Positions 1 through 7,073 of a DNA stretch of 12,175 nucleotides are shown here, piece by piece. A program made the position numbers and the translations under genes. The stretch is from the NCBI GenBank assembly GCA_964428885.1, contig CAYRZP010000065.1:1-12175 (forward strand), given 5' to 3'. Position 1 is the first letter of the stretch. Every line of letters starts with the position of its first letter. The stretch is from JAQVQN01 sp964428885. Lineage in GTDB: Bacteria; Verrucomicrobiota; Kiritimatiellia; RFP12; UBA1067. The notes beneath the pieces are model-generated. The model worked only from the letters and a program-made list of their open reading frames with translations, was not told the DNA's origin and ran no database searches.

Positions 1-66
1 GGAACTGAAGACTACCACGGCCGCAGCCGCGGCGAGCGGGGCAGAGGACGGGCCCGAAAGGTTCAT
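1..66 (-). CDS. N-terminus of an unidentified, probably exported protein (cut by window edge)
   Basis: Twenty-two codons are visible, starting with ATG at 66-64 and running off the left edge. They encode MNLSGPSSAPLAAAAAVVVF followed by SS, an Ala/Val-rich hydrophobic stretch that could be a signal peptide or membrane anchor, although no Lys or Arg lies in the n-region. The start is supported by an AAGGA ribosome-binding site on the minus strand (75-79) eight bases upstream, and by a promoter-like sequence at 158-187. The function cannot be read from so little sequence. That this is a true gene start is inferred from the promoter, leader and RBS together. Confidence 0.5.
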   Translation of the reverse strand, partial: MNLSGPSSAPLAAAAAVVVFSS

Positions 67-82
67 GGCGTTAATCCTTGTC

Positions 83-151
83 TTTCAATAATGAAATTTT
101 TACAACAGGATCCCTTAGGCTTGGCCGGTGACACACCGGTTCCCATGATTG
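83..151 (-). promoter_or_regulatory. Structured 5' leader with two stem-loops
   Basis: The predicted leader between the promoter and the ATG at 66 is about 85 nt. It contains one perfect 6-bp stem with a 3-nt loop (CCGGTG, ACA, CACCGG on the plus strand, 125-139) and a second 5-bp stem with a 4-nt loop (TTTCA, ATAA, TGAAA, 83-96) that ends just before the AAGGA ribosome-binding site at 75-79. This arrangement could affect translation initiation. It does not match a riboswitch class that I can recognise with confidence. Confidence 0.35.
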
Positions 152-157
152 GCATTT

Positions 158-210
158 ATTATGCGGGGGGTGGGCGAAAAGAGTCAATCCAAAAAAATTT
201 CTCAAAAAAG
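158..210 (-). promoter_or_regulatory. Sigma70-like promoter with UP-like A/T tract, driving the gene starting at 66
   Basis: On the minus strand a TTGACT -35 box (182-187) and a CATAAT -10 box (158-163) are separated by 18 bases; each matches consensus at five of six positions. Directly upstream of the -35 lies an A/T-rich stretch (about 191-210) that reads GAGAAATTTTTTT on the minus strand and resembles the alpha-CTD UP element. Transcription would start near 151. It lies downstream of the decarboxylase stop, so the gene at 66 can be transcribed independently. Confidence 0.55.
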
Positions 211-230
211 TGTCGGCTTCGGAGGCGATT

Positions 231-247
231 GCCTGTAGCCTACAGGC
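231..247. repeat. Perfect 8-bp inverted repeat downstream of the decarboxylase gene
   Basis: GCCTGTAG (231-238) and CTACAGGC (240-247) are perfect inverted copies around one central base, 63 bases past the stop codon of the minus-strand decarboxylase. For that transcript a hairpin would form here, with T-runs (minus strand) only at about 210-205 and 197-191. That is too far for a textbook intrinsic terminator, so it is a possible 3'-end hairpin or protein-binding dyad rather than a confident terminator. Confidence 0.35.
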
Positions 248-309
248 GCATAGAAAAACTGCTCCCCCAATTGCTGTGGTTCGAACGGTTGCGGCGCGCC
301 GTCCCGCTG

Positions 310-1122
310 TCAATCTCGTTTGCTTTCGGCATCGTGCACGTGGCGTTCGATGTCTTCGCGCATGAGCGGCACGTCGGCCGGCGCCGAGAAGTCGATCGTG
401 ACGCGGGGTGTCGGGTCGATGGCGGTGTCGAGATGGTCGGCGGCGAAGTCCAGCACGTGGCCGCCGCGCGCGCGGTCGTGCGCTATGAAGTGCAGGTGAA
501 AGCCCGGCACGCCGATCGCGCCCGGCATGAAACGCGGCGTCCAGAAGCCGACCAGTGTGCCTTTGATGTCGCTGTAGGTGTACTCGTGCTGCAGTCGCGT
601 AACCTCGGACAGAGGCACATATGGTTTTGTCTGCCGGTCGCAACTGCGCACTGTGATCCGCCTGAAGGTGCCTTCGGCCTTGACCGCGTAAAAAATATGC
701 GGTTCTTCAAAGGCCCCCTCCAGCGCCTGTCCGAAACTTTCATATGACGCGATGTGCTTGATCTTATGCCGGCGGTCGTGGTCGAAGAGCGTGCAGGCGC
801 CGAAGGGCATGCGCGTGCGGTCATCCGGGATCAAGACCGAGCCGTCGCCTTTGATCTGGTAGACGACGCCGTCCAGCATGACCGCCTCGCCGTCCAGCCC
901 CTCGAAGGTACCGATGCCCAGATCGCCGGCGGCCTTGAAATCTGCCGCCGTGGCAGAACCGTCGTAATTGCCGCTGAGAATATAGATGAATGGCGCCAGT
1001 TGTGTCAGAGTCTCGCGGTCCTGCACCAGGGTGGTGTAAGAGGTGCGGCAGCCGGACAAAGCGCAAACCAGCGTGAAAGCGGCCGCGTGGCGGAGAAACA
1101 TCGATGTTTTCAAGTCTGACAT
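310..1122 (-). CDS. budA: Alpha-acetolactate decarboxylase, predicted lipoprotein
   Basis: This 270-aa protein belongs to the alpha-acetolactate decarboxylase family (BudA/AlsD), which converts 2-acetolactate to acetoin in the butanediol/acetoin branch of pyruvate metabolism. The family signatures are visible: GTFEGLDGE at residues 71-79, GFW at 192-194, and the zinc-binding segment GFHLHFIAHD...GGHVLD with His209, His211 and His222, whose spacing matches the three zinc-ligand histidines of the Brevibacillus enzyme. The N-terminus is a hydrophobic signal ending in the lipobox L22-S23-G24-C25, so the mature enzyme should be lipid-anchored outside the cytoplasm. The start is fixed by a GGAGG site eight bases upstream of the ATG at 1122; Met8 is a weaker alternative. 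No acetolactate synthase or butanediol dehydrogenase gene is adjacent. Family assignment is strong; the cellular location is inferred from the lipobox. Confidence 0.9.
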   Translation of the reverse strand: MSDLKTSMFLRHAAAFTLVCALSGCRTSYTTLVQDRETLTQLAPFIYILSGNYDGSATAADFKAAGDLGIGTFEGLDGEAVMLDGVVYQIKGDGSVLIPDDRTRMPFGACTLFDHDRRHKIKHIASYESFGQALEGAFEEPHIFYAVKAEGTFRRITVRSCDRQTKPYVPLSEVTRLQHEYTYSDIKGTLVGFWTPRFMPGAIGVPGFHLHFIAHDRARGGHVLDFAADHLDTAIDPTPRVTIDFSAPADVPLMREDIERHVHDAESKRD

Positions 1123-1210
1123 TCGCGTAACCTCCGATTGATGATTAGTAGTTTAAAGAGTTGCGTGATATTGTCCATAGGTTTGTGACATTGACTGCCT
1201 GAATATGCGC

Positions 1211-1239
1211 TTGATCTGACGTGCGGGGAAGCGGATACT
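1211..1239 (+). promoter_or_regulatory. Weak candidate promoter upstream of the sugar transferase
   Basis: TTGATC (1211-1216) and GATACT (1234-1239) are separated by 17 bases, and each matches the sigma70 consensus at four of six positions. It lies in the region between the divergent decarboxylase and sugar transferase genes. The rest of 1123-1411 shows no convincing gene, RNA or repeat, apart from the decarboxylase ribosome-binding site. If this promoter is real, transcription would begin near 1246. Confidence 0.25.
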
Positions 1240-1411
1240 TATCGGCAAGGGGATGATTATAAAATTTACAGGCAGGGGCGGCGTGACGACTGGGGAGCTT
1301 CTGGCGTTTATCGGTGATGCCGCGGAAAAGGGGAACGGAGCGGCGGTGCCGTTCTTGGCCGCGCCTTTGCTCGCGCGCGGTCCGGCCGGTGCTGCTGAAG
1401 AAGGGTATTTC

Positions 1412-2053
1412 ATGTTCCGCCTGCCGGCGGCGGGAGTCTGGCGGTGCGGGCCGGCGGAACGGTTCTTGGCAATTCTGATCATCCTTGTCGCCGCGCCTTT
1501 GTTTCTGGCGTTGGCCCTGCTGGTGCTGGTGACTGACGGACGGCCGGTGTTTTACCGCCAGGAGCGATACGGCTGCGGCGGGCGGCCCTTCAACCTGTTC
1601 AAGTTCCGCACCATGCTCCATGCCTCTGAAAGCCTGCACAATGGGCTTCAGAAGGTCACGGAACGTGACGGACGGCTGTTCAAGTTAGAAGACGATCCGC
1701 GGGTGACGAGTGCCGGACGTTTTATGCGGCGTGTTTTTCTTGACGAGCTGCCGCAGCTATTGAACGTGGCGCGAGGCGAGATGCGCTTTGTGGGCCCGCG
1801 GCCATTGCCCGCCAGCGACCAGGCACATTACACCCGTCCCTGCCACACTTTGCGCCTGAAAGGCAAGCCGGGCATCACCGGGCTGTGGCAGATTGCGGGA
1901 CGCAACAGGCTTACTTTTGACGACATGTGCCTGCTGGACTACTACTACCTATGCAACCGGACGTGGCGGCTAGACCTGAAGATCTGTTGGCGTACGGTCT
2001 TGGAAATATTGGACGAGGCCGGTCTGAAACGCGAAGCCGAGGGCGGCCGCTAG
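1412..2053 (+). CDS. Small polyprenyl-phosphate sugar-1-phosphate transferase (bacterial sugar transferase family)
   Basis: This 213-aa protein is a small monotopic phosphoglycosyl transferase of the PglC/WcaJ-catalytic-domain type. It transfers a sugar-1-phosphate from a UDP-sugar to undecaprenyl phosphate at the inner face of the cytoplasmic membrane, which starts a polysaccharide or glycoconjugate repeat unit. One hydrophobic segment (about 18-40) contains a central Pro29, as in the family's re-entrant helix. It is followed by KFRTM (64-68), the catalytic Asp-Glu pair in LDELPQL (111-112), GPRP (128-131) and GITGLWQI (154-161). There is no multi-pass N-terminal domain of the WbaP type. The ATG at 1412 has an AGAAGGG site six bases upstream and gives the usual family length. 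The frame stays open back to an ATG at 1253, but those 53 residues have no family similarity and that ATG has an unsuitable zero-spaced RBS. The sugar specificity cannot be told. No other glycosyltransferase or exporter gene is in the window. Confidence 0.87.
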   Translation: MFRLPAAGVWRCGPAERFLAILIILVAAPLFLALALLVLVTDGRPVFYRQERYGCGGRPFNLFKFRTMLHASESLHNGLQKVTERDGRLFKLEDDPRVTSAGRFMRRVFLDELPQLLNVARGEMRFVGPRPLPASDQAHYTRPCHTLRLKGKPGITGLWQIAGRNRLTFDDMCLLDYYYLCNRTWRLDLKICWRTVLEILDEAGLKREAEGGR

Positions 2054-2614
2054 CAGCCAAGCGCAGTCCAGCAGGCAGGCCGCGGACGCGGCGGCGGTGA
2101 CGGCAAGCCACAGTGAGCGGGGGCAGGGCGGCGCGGCGGCGGACGTGACGCGCACACGCGCACGGCCTGATGGCGCGAGGCGCAGGGTCACAGCCCGCGC
2201 GTCCGGCAGAGTCAGCGGCAGCGGGTGTTCCGCGATCCAGACGTTCTTGCGTCCGAGCTTGGCGGCGCGCAGTCCGACGCGTCTGATTTCCAAGTCATGG
2301 TCCATGGTGATGTCGAGCCGGCAGCCTTGGCGCGCCTGGCCGGCCGGCGGCGAAATGCGCGCCAGCAGCGGTTTTTGCGAGCTTATGACCTCGTCAAGCG
2401 CGTAGCGCAGGGTCTGCGGCAGCGCTTGCGGGTCTTGTCGGTGCGGGTCGAGGTTGACGAATATCTGGCGGCAGCGCGAAAGCGGCGGGAAGACCCGCCA
2501 CGTGGCGACGGCAGCGGCGAGCGCGGCGGCCATGAAGGCGCCGAACGATGATCCCGCAATTGCTCCGGCCGCAGCGGTGGCAGTCAGTAGCGCAAGGCTT
2601 TCAAACCGTGTCAT
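1970..2614 (-). CDS. Unknown membrane protein with N- and C-terminal hydrophobic segments
   Basis: I do not recognise a family for this 214-aa product. It has an Ala-rich hydrophobic N-terminus (about residues 7-38, one or two membrane passes) and a soluble, Arg-rich middle region of about 125 residues with a pattern of alternating hydrophobic residues that suggests beta structure. A second hydrophobic segment lies near the C-terminus (about 168-196). The last 84 bases overlap the 3' end of the sugar transferase on the other strand, an unusually long tail-to-tail overlap, so the last 27 residues may be an accident of reading frame. The start is poorly supported: there is no good ribosome-binding site before the ATG at 2614, and Met28 (2533) is an alternative. 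Weaker open frames exist on the opposite strand. It is preferred for its length and membrane-like ends, with only moderate certainty. Confidence 0.5.
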   Translation of the reverse strand: MTRFESLALLTATAAAGAIAGSSFGAFMAAALAAAVATWRVFPPLSRCRQIFVNLDPHRQDPQALPQTLRYALDEVISSQKPLLARISPPAGQARQGCRLDITMDHDLEIRRVGLRAAKLGRKNVWIAEHPLPLTLPDARAVTLRLAPSGRARVRVTSAAAPPCPRSLWLAVTAAASAACLLDCAWLLAAALGFAFQTGLVQYFQDRTPTDLQV

Positions 2615-2713
2615 GCCTAGAAAATAGCGGCCCTCGCGGCATGACGCAACAAATTATTCGGTAAAGTGACGTAACCCATGACCTCTGAACCTTTTTTTCT
2701 GTTTGCCCCTTCA

Positions 2714-2742
2714 TTGAATCCAGGCGGGTTATGTGTTATCCT
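2714..2742 (+). promoter_or_regulatory. Candidate sigma70-like promoter of the mcsA-mcsB-clpC run
   Basis: TTGAAT (2714-2719) and TATCCT (2737-2742) are separated by 17 bases, each with four of six consensus matches. The start point would lie about 15 bases before the mcsA ATG at 2765. I see no CtsR heptad repeat and no CIRCE inverted repeat in 2615-2764, so any heat-shock control would have to use another regulator or sigma factor. Confidence 0.4.
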
Positions 2743-2764
2743 GTTCTCCGTTTGGAATGATAAG

Positions 2765-3298
2765 ATGAAATGTGAACTTTGCCATAAGGCGGATGCGGAG
2801 ACCGCCATACACAAAGCGGTTGACGGCGGGACAGAGGAGCTGTTTGTTTGCCGTGAATGCGCCGCGGCAGCCGTCGGCAAAACCGGCGGTGAGCCTGCGG
2901 CGGACAAAGGCCCGGCCATGCCGCCTTTGCCGCTGATGGGCATGATCCTTGATGCCGCTTTCGAGATCGTCGGGCGGGCATTGAGCATGTCGGACCAGTC
3001 TTGCGCCGCCTGCGGCATCACGCGCGACGAGTACCGCAAGCGTTCGCGGCTGGGGTGTCCGGCGTGTTATGAGGCGTTCGCCAAAGAGCTGGACGGCGCC
3101 ATTTTCGACCTGCATCGTGCGCGGCAACATGTCGGCAAGGCGCCGCGGCAGGCACAGGCTGATCTGCGGCGCAGAAACATCGAGGAAGCGCTGGCCGAGG
3201 CGGTCCGGATGCAGCAGTACGAGGAGGCGGGCAAACTTCGCGACCGCTTGCGGCGGTTGGATGCGGAAAACGGACGCGAGGGGAGCGGTAACGAATGA
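2765..3298 (+). CDS. mcsA: McsA, zinc-finger/UVR activator of the protein-arginine kinase
   Basis: McsA is the small partner that binds and activates the McsB arginine kinase and links it to ClpC. This 177-aa protein has the family layout: four CxxC knuckles (Cys3/Cys6, Cys29/Cys32, Cys80/Cys83, Cys98/Cys101) forming two zinc sites, and a C-terminal UVR motif (about residues 133-166). The second zinc block reads CAACGITRDEYRKRSRLGCP, close to the usual family sequence. The ATG at 2765 begins MKCELC, as the family does; the frame is open upstream to 2678, but that extension carries no motif. A GGA-type ribosome-binding site sits about eight bases upstream. The stop overlaps the mcsB start by four bases (ATGA), which indicates translational coupling. 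The role is inferred from Firmicutes homologues and from the adjacent mcsB and clpC. Confidence 0.9.
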   Translation: MKCELCHKADAETAIHKAVDGGTEELFVCRECAAAAVGKTGGEPAADKGPAMPPLPLMGMILDAAFEIVGRALSMSDQSCAACGITRDEYRKRSRLGCPACYEAFAKELDGAIFDLHRARQHVGKAPRQAQADLRRRNIEEALAEAVRMQQYEEAGKLRDRLRRLDAENGREGSGNE

Positions 3299-4359
3299 TA
3301 TTGGATTTCAAACAAAACGCCTCAGCGAAAAGCGTTCGGAATGTTCAGGACTACGAGATCGCGATGAGCTGCCGGGTGCGGCTGGCCCGCAATCTGGCGG
3401 GCGAGCGGTTCCCGGAATGGGCCGCCGAGGAGGACCGCGCGCGTATCTTCAACGCGGTGCGCGATGCATTGCGTTCCGAGAGACCGCAAGCGCGCGTGGC
3501 GTTAATAGACGGTTTTGACGAGCAAGAGCGCGACGTGTTGTGCGAAGCGCATCTGATCAGCAAGGACCTGCTTGAAAATCCGGCTGGCGGCGGTGTGGCG
3601 TTTGAATCTGACAAGTCGTATTGCGTTATGATCAACGAGGAGGACCACCTGCGCATACAGGGGTTCTCGCCCGGACTGGATATGCACATGGCTTGGCGCG
3701 CGGCGGACGATCTGGACACGGCGCTTGAGCGTCATCTGAAATACGCCTGGTCGCCGCGGCTGGGCTATCTGACGGCGTGCCCCAGCAACGTGGGTACGGG
3801 ATTACGGGCTGGCGCCATGCTGCACCTGATGGGGTTGCGGCTGCTTGGAGAGCTTGAACCTGTCATACGCGGGCTGGAGCGCATGCGCCTTTTGGTGCGC
3901 GGTGTTTGCGGCGAGGGGTCGGATGCGTCTGGCCAGATTTACCAGATATCGAACATGGATACGCTTGGGGTTGAAGAGGCTGCGATAGTCGGCCGGGTCC
4001 AGCGCATAAGCGCCGAAGTGGTGCGGCAGGAGCGCAACGCGCGGGTGCGGCTGATGCGGGAATCGCCGCTGGTGCTGGTCGATTGCCTGGCGCGTGCGCT
4101 GAGCGTGCTGAAAAACGCGCGGCTGCTATCCACTTCCGAAGCGCTTGAGTTTTTGTCGGCCATACGTCTGGGCGCTGCCATGAAACTTTGTACCCGGCTG
4201 CTGGTGTCGGATGTCGACAGTCTGATCCTGGCGATGCAGCCCGGGCATTTGCAGAAGTGCCAGGGTTTTGTGATGACGGCGGATGAGCGTGATGAGCAGA
4301 GGGCTGTTTTTTTGCGGCGTCAGATGACCGGCGTCCGGCTGAAAAGCGGATCGGTTTAG
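3295..4359 (+). CDS. mcsB: McsB, protein-arginine kinase
   Basis: McsB is a cytoplasmic phosphagen-kinase relative that uses ATP to phosphorylate arginine side chains, marking proteins for ClpC-ClpP and controlling stress regulators. The 354-aa length is close to the 360 or so of Bacillus McsB. Visible motifs are the nucleotide-binding start SCRVRLARNL (25-34), the acidic loop INEEDH (113-118), the catalytic-cysteine segment LTACPSNVGTGLR (159-171, Cys162) and GEGSDA (206-211, Glu207). With a constant offset of five, Cys162, Glu116 and Glu207 line up with Cys167, Glu121 and Glu212 of the Bacillus-type enzymes, so the active site looks intact. RDEQRA (332-337) matches the allosteric phospho-arginine-binding RDxxRP/A motif near the C-terminus. 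It lacks the N-terminal domain of animal arginine/creatine kinases, which separates it from metabolic phosphagen kinases. The gene overlaps mcsA by 4 nt and is followed after 39 bases by clpC. Confidence 0.93.
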   Translation: MILDFKQNASAKSVRNVQDYEIAMSCRVRLARNLAGERFPEWAAEEDRARIFNAVRDALRSERPQARVALIDGFDEQERDVLCEAHLISKDLLENPAGGGVAFESDKSYCVMINEEDHLRIQGFSPGLDMHMAWRAADDLDTALERHLKYAWSPRLGYLTACPSNVGTGLRAGAMLHLMGLRLLGELEPVIRGLERMRLLVRGVCGEGSDASGQIYQISNMDTLGVEEAAIVGRVQRISAEVVRQERNARVRLMRESPLVLVDCLARALSVLKNARLLSTSEALEFLSAIRLGAAMKLCTRLLVSDVDSLILAMQPGHLQKCQGFVMTADERDEQRAVFLRRQMTGVRLKSGSV

Positions 4360-4398
4360 TTCGGCAGGCGCCGGGTTTAACTTTTTGAAAGGGAGAGC

Positions 4399-7032
4399 AT
4401 GAATTTTTTGGAAAATTTCACAGAACGGGCGCAGCGCGCGGTGCAGTTGGCCGCTCGTGAGGCGGAACGTTTCAACCATCCGTATATCGGCACAGAGCAT
4501 CTTTTGCTGGGGCTGGTGGCACTTGATGAAGGCGTGGCGGTGGAAGTGCTTGAGGACATGGATGTTGAGCTGGACGACGTGCGGATCGCGGTGGAGCGGA
4601 TGGTGGGTTTCGGCGGAGAGACCAAGACCAAGGGCGAGTTGCCGTACACGCCGCGTTCCAAAAAGGTTCTGCATCTGGCCATGGCGGAGGCGCAAGCGAT
4701 GAACCAGCCGCTGGCGGGCACCGAACATCTGCTGCTGGCGCTGCTGCGTGAAGGCGAGGGCGTGGCCGCCCAGGTGCTGCAGTCGCTCAATGTCGGACTC
4801 AACGAGGTGATAGAAGGGATACGCCGCTATATGGAGGGCGACGGCGGCGTTGACGAGAAGTTCGGTCCGCGTCCGGATGCGGAAGGCGGTCAGGATGCGC
4901 CCAGCGGATCAGGCTCCGGGAAAACTTTTGGCGGAACGGCGCCAAAAGCCGCCAAGGAGCGGCCCAAGACACCGGCTCTCAATGCCTTCGGACGGGATCT
5001 GACGGAACTAGCGAAAAAAGGCGATCTCGATCCGGTGGTGGGTCGGACCAGCGAGATCGAGCGCGTGATACAGATACTCTGCCGCCGGTCTAAGAATAAC
5101 GCGGCGCTGCTGGGCGAGGCTGGCGTGGGCAAAACCGCGGTTGTCGAGGGGCTGGCCCAGGCGATCGTCATGGGCAACGTGCCCGAGCGCATGCGGGACA
5201 AGCGCGTTGTGGCACTGGACATGGCTTTGCTGGTGGCTGGCACGAAATACCGCGGCCAGTTCGAAGAGCGCATCAAGGCCGTTGTGGACGAGATCCGGCG
5301 CGAGAAGAACATCGTGCTTTTTCTGGACGAACTGCACACGATCGTCGGTGCCGGCGGCGCCGAGGGCGCCATGGACGCGGCCAACATCATCAAGCCCGCG
5401 CTGGCGCGCGGCGAGTTGCAGTGCATCGGCGCCACCACTCTGAACGAGTACCGCCTGCGCATTGAAAAGGACGCGGCGCTGGAGCGGCGCTTCCAGACTG
5501 TGCGTGTCGACGAGCCTTCGCTGGACGAGACGATCACAATTTTAAAGGGCATCGCGCCGCGTTATGAGGCTCATCACAATGTGCTTTATGACCAGTCCGC
5601 GCTTGAGGCCGCCGTGAAACTCACCGCCCGCTACCAGCCCGGACGGCAGTTGCCGGACAAGGCCATTGACGCGATCGACGAGTCGGGGGCGCGTATCAGG
5701 ATGCGGGCCGCGGTGAGGCCGCCGGACGTGCGTGAGTACGAGCGGCGGATTCTTGAGATCGGGCAGAAAAAGAATGTCGCGATCCGCGATCAGCACTTTG
5801 AGGAGGCCGCGGCCTTGCGGGACGAGGAGCGCAAGGCCAAGGCGGAACTGGAGGGCGTGGTCGCGGCTTGGAAAGCCGAGCACACGGAGAAAGCTTTGCC
5901 GGTGAGCGCCGATGACGTCACCGAAACGGTCGCGCACATCACGGGCGTCCCGATCAAGCGCATGAACGAGACCGAATTGGCGCGGATGCTCAATATCGAG
6001 CAGGAACTGCGCGATTCGGTCGTGGGGCAGGAGCCGGCGATCGAGGCGGTGGCGCGGGCTTTGCGTCGGTCGCGGGCTGACCTGAAGGATCCCAAACGCC
6101 CGATCGGCTCGTTCATTTTTCTTGGGCCGACCGGGGTCGGCAAGACACTGCTGGCGAAAATTCTGGCGCAAAAGATGTTCGGCGACGACAAGGCCCTGAT
6201 CCAGATCGACATGTCGGAGTACATGGAGAAGTTCACCGTTTCGCGGCTGGTGGGATCGCCGCCTGGCTACATCGGGCATGAGGAGGGCGGGCAGCTCACC
6301 GAGAGGGTGCGGCGGCGGCCGTACAGCGTGGTGCTGTTCGACGAGGTCGAGAAGGCCCATCCGGATGTCATGAACATGCTGCTGCAGATATTGGAAGAGG
6401 GGCGGCTGACCGACAGCCTCGGCAGGCAGATTGATTTCCGTAACACCGTGGTGATCCTGACATCAAACCTCGGTTATGACCACGAGCGTCAGGGGCAGGG
6501 CTTGGGATTCGCGCGTGAGACCTCGGCGGAGGACTACGACCGTTTGCGCGAGCGCATGATGAACGCTGCCAAGCAAGTGTTCAAGCCCGAACTGCTCAAC
6601 CGTTTTGACGAGGTGATCGTATTCAAAAAGATCGTCAAATCCGATGTGGTCAAAATACTTGATCTGGAGATGGCGATGGTGCGCGGCCGGCTTGAGGCCA
6701 AGTCGATTTCTCTGGAACTTACAGATGAAGCGACTGATCTGCTGGTGGCGAATGGCTATGATCCCGCGCACGGGGCCAGGCCTTTACGCCGCACGGTTGA
6801 GCGCTATCTGGAAGACCCTCTGGCCGAAGAGATGCTGAGGGGCATGCTGACGCAAGGCGTGGTGGAGATCGGTGTCGCCGACGACAAGCAGAGCCTGACT
6901 TTCAGGATGAAGGGCGAGCTGCCTCTGCGGACAGGTTCGCAGTCGGAACGGGCAGAGGCTGCGGCTGAGAAGACTCAGGCCGGCAAGAAACGCGCGGCGC
7001 GCAAGCCGAAAGCCGCTGACAGCAAGCCGTAA
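4399..7032 (+). CDS. clpC: ClpC, AAA+ unfoldase of the ClpCP protease
   Basis: This 877-aa class I Clp/Hsp100 ATPase unfolds proteins and feeds them to ClpP. In order it has a double Clp_N repeat (about 1-145), a polar linker (about 150-190), and the first AAA+ module with Walker A GEAGVGKT (239-246) and Walker B LDEL (Asp310-Glu311). A short middle domain carries a UVR-like motif (about 461-480), which is the ClpC rather than ClpB form. The second AAA+ module has GPTGVGKT (576-583) and LFDEVEKAHP (Asp648-Glu649). LGF (702-704) matches the ClpP-docking loop, and LLNRFDE carries the arginine finger region. The last 35 or so residues form a Lys/Arg/Ala-rich disordered tail beyond the usual ClpC end. 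A GGGAG site precedes the ATG. In Firmicutes the middle domain is where McsB and MecA adaptors act, and the upstream mcsAB fits that role. No clpP is in the window. Confidence 0.95.
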   Translation: MNFLENFTERAQRAVQLAAREAERFNHPYIGTEHLLLGLVALDEGVAVEVLEDMDVELDDVRIAVERMVGFGGETKTKGELPYTPRSKKVLHLAMAEAQAMNQPLAGTEHLLLALLREGEGVAAQVLQSLNVGLNEVIEGIRRYMEGDGGVDEKFGPRPDAEGGQDAPSGSGSGKTFGGTAPKAAKERPKTPALNAFGRDLTELAKKGDLDPVVGRTSEIERVIQILCRRSKNNAALLGEAGVGKTAVVEGLAQAIVMGNVPERMRDKRVVALDMALLVAGTKYRGQFEERIKAVVDEIRREKNIVLFLDELHTIVGAGGAEGAMDAANIIKPALARGELQCIGATTLNEYRLRIEKDAALERRFQTVRVDEPSLDETITILKGIAPRYEAHHNVLYDQSALEAAVKLTARYQPGRQLPDKAIDAIDESGARIRMRAAVRPPDVREYERRILEIGQKKNVAIRDQHFEEAAALRDEERKAKAELEGVVAAWKAEHTEKALPVSADDVTETVAHITGVPIKRMNETELARMLNIEQELRDSVVGQEPAIEAVARALRRSRADLKDPKRPIGSFIFLGPTGVGKTLLAKILAQKMFGDDKALIQIDMSEYMEKFTVSRLVGSPPGYIGHEEGGQLTERVRRRPYSVVLFDEVEKAHPDVMNMLLQILEEGRLTDSLGRQIDFRNTVVILTSNLGYDHERQGQGLGFARETSAEDYDRLRERMMNAAKQVFKPELLNRFDEVIVFKKIVKSDVVKILDLEMAMVRGRLEAKSISLELTDEATDLLVANGYDPAHGARPLRRTVERYLEDPLAEEMLRGMLTQGVVEIGVADDKQSLTFRMKGELPLRTGSQSERAEAAAEKTQAGKKRAARKPKAADSKP

Positions 7033-7073
7033 GTAGTGTGTTGGTATGTGAGAGAGTGTGTGAGGGTGTGGTT
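7033..7073 (+). other. C-free, GT-rich spacer between clpC and the deaminase gene, with its RBS
   Basis: From 7029 to 7077 the plus strand has no C and is built mainly of GTG, TGT and GAG steps. The only recognisable signal is GAGGG (7062-7066), seven bases before the ATG at 7074, which serves as the ribosome-binding site for the deaminase. No hairpin is possible within it, so it is not a terminator and is consistent with read-through from clpC. Confidence 0.5.

Noticed and set aside
67..151. Possible cobalamin-type riboswitch in the leader of the left-edge gene (GGGAA...GGTG...CCGG pattern on the minus strand)
   Set aside because: The leader is only about 85 nt, has no convincing B12 box (GCCACTG-like), and the core elements are not in the right order or spacing. 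The resemblance is probably accidental.
191..247. Intrinsic terminator for the decarboxylase transcript
   Set aside because: The hairpin at 231-247 is more than 20 bases from the nearest T-run, and those runs are better explained as the UP-like tract of the next promoter; kept only as an inverted repeat.
71..747. Long open frames on both strands across the region left of and inside the decarboxylase gene
   Set aside because: They overlap the well-supported decarboxylase in other frames, have Arg/His-rich products with no motifs, and lack good ribosome-binding sites; they are typical shadows in GC-rich DNA.
1253..1411. N-terminal extension of the sugar transferase starting at ATG 1253
   Set aside because: The extra 53 residues show no family similarity, the ATG has a purine-rich stretch directly abutting it with no spacing, and the internal ATG at 1412 has a well-spaced site and gives the normal family length. 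It cannot be fully excluded.
2097..2551. Plus-strand open frames opposite the unknown membrane protein
   Set aside because: They are shorter, lack start signals and show no domain-like features; the minus-strand frame is longer and has membrane segments at both ends.
2615..2764. CtsR operator or CIRCE element upstream of mcsA
   Set aside because: I looked for tandem GTCAAA-type heptads and for a TTAGCACTC-N9-GAGTGCTAA inverted repeat and found neither.
7038..7073. GTG start giving a 12-residue longer deaminase
   Set aside because: It has no ribosome-binding site, and the added residues come from the low-complexity GT-rich spacer; the ATG at 7074 has GAGGG at proper spacing.
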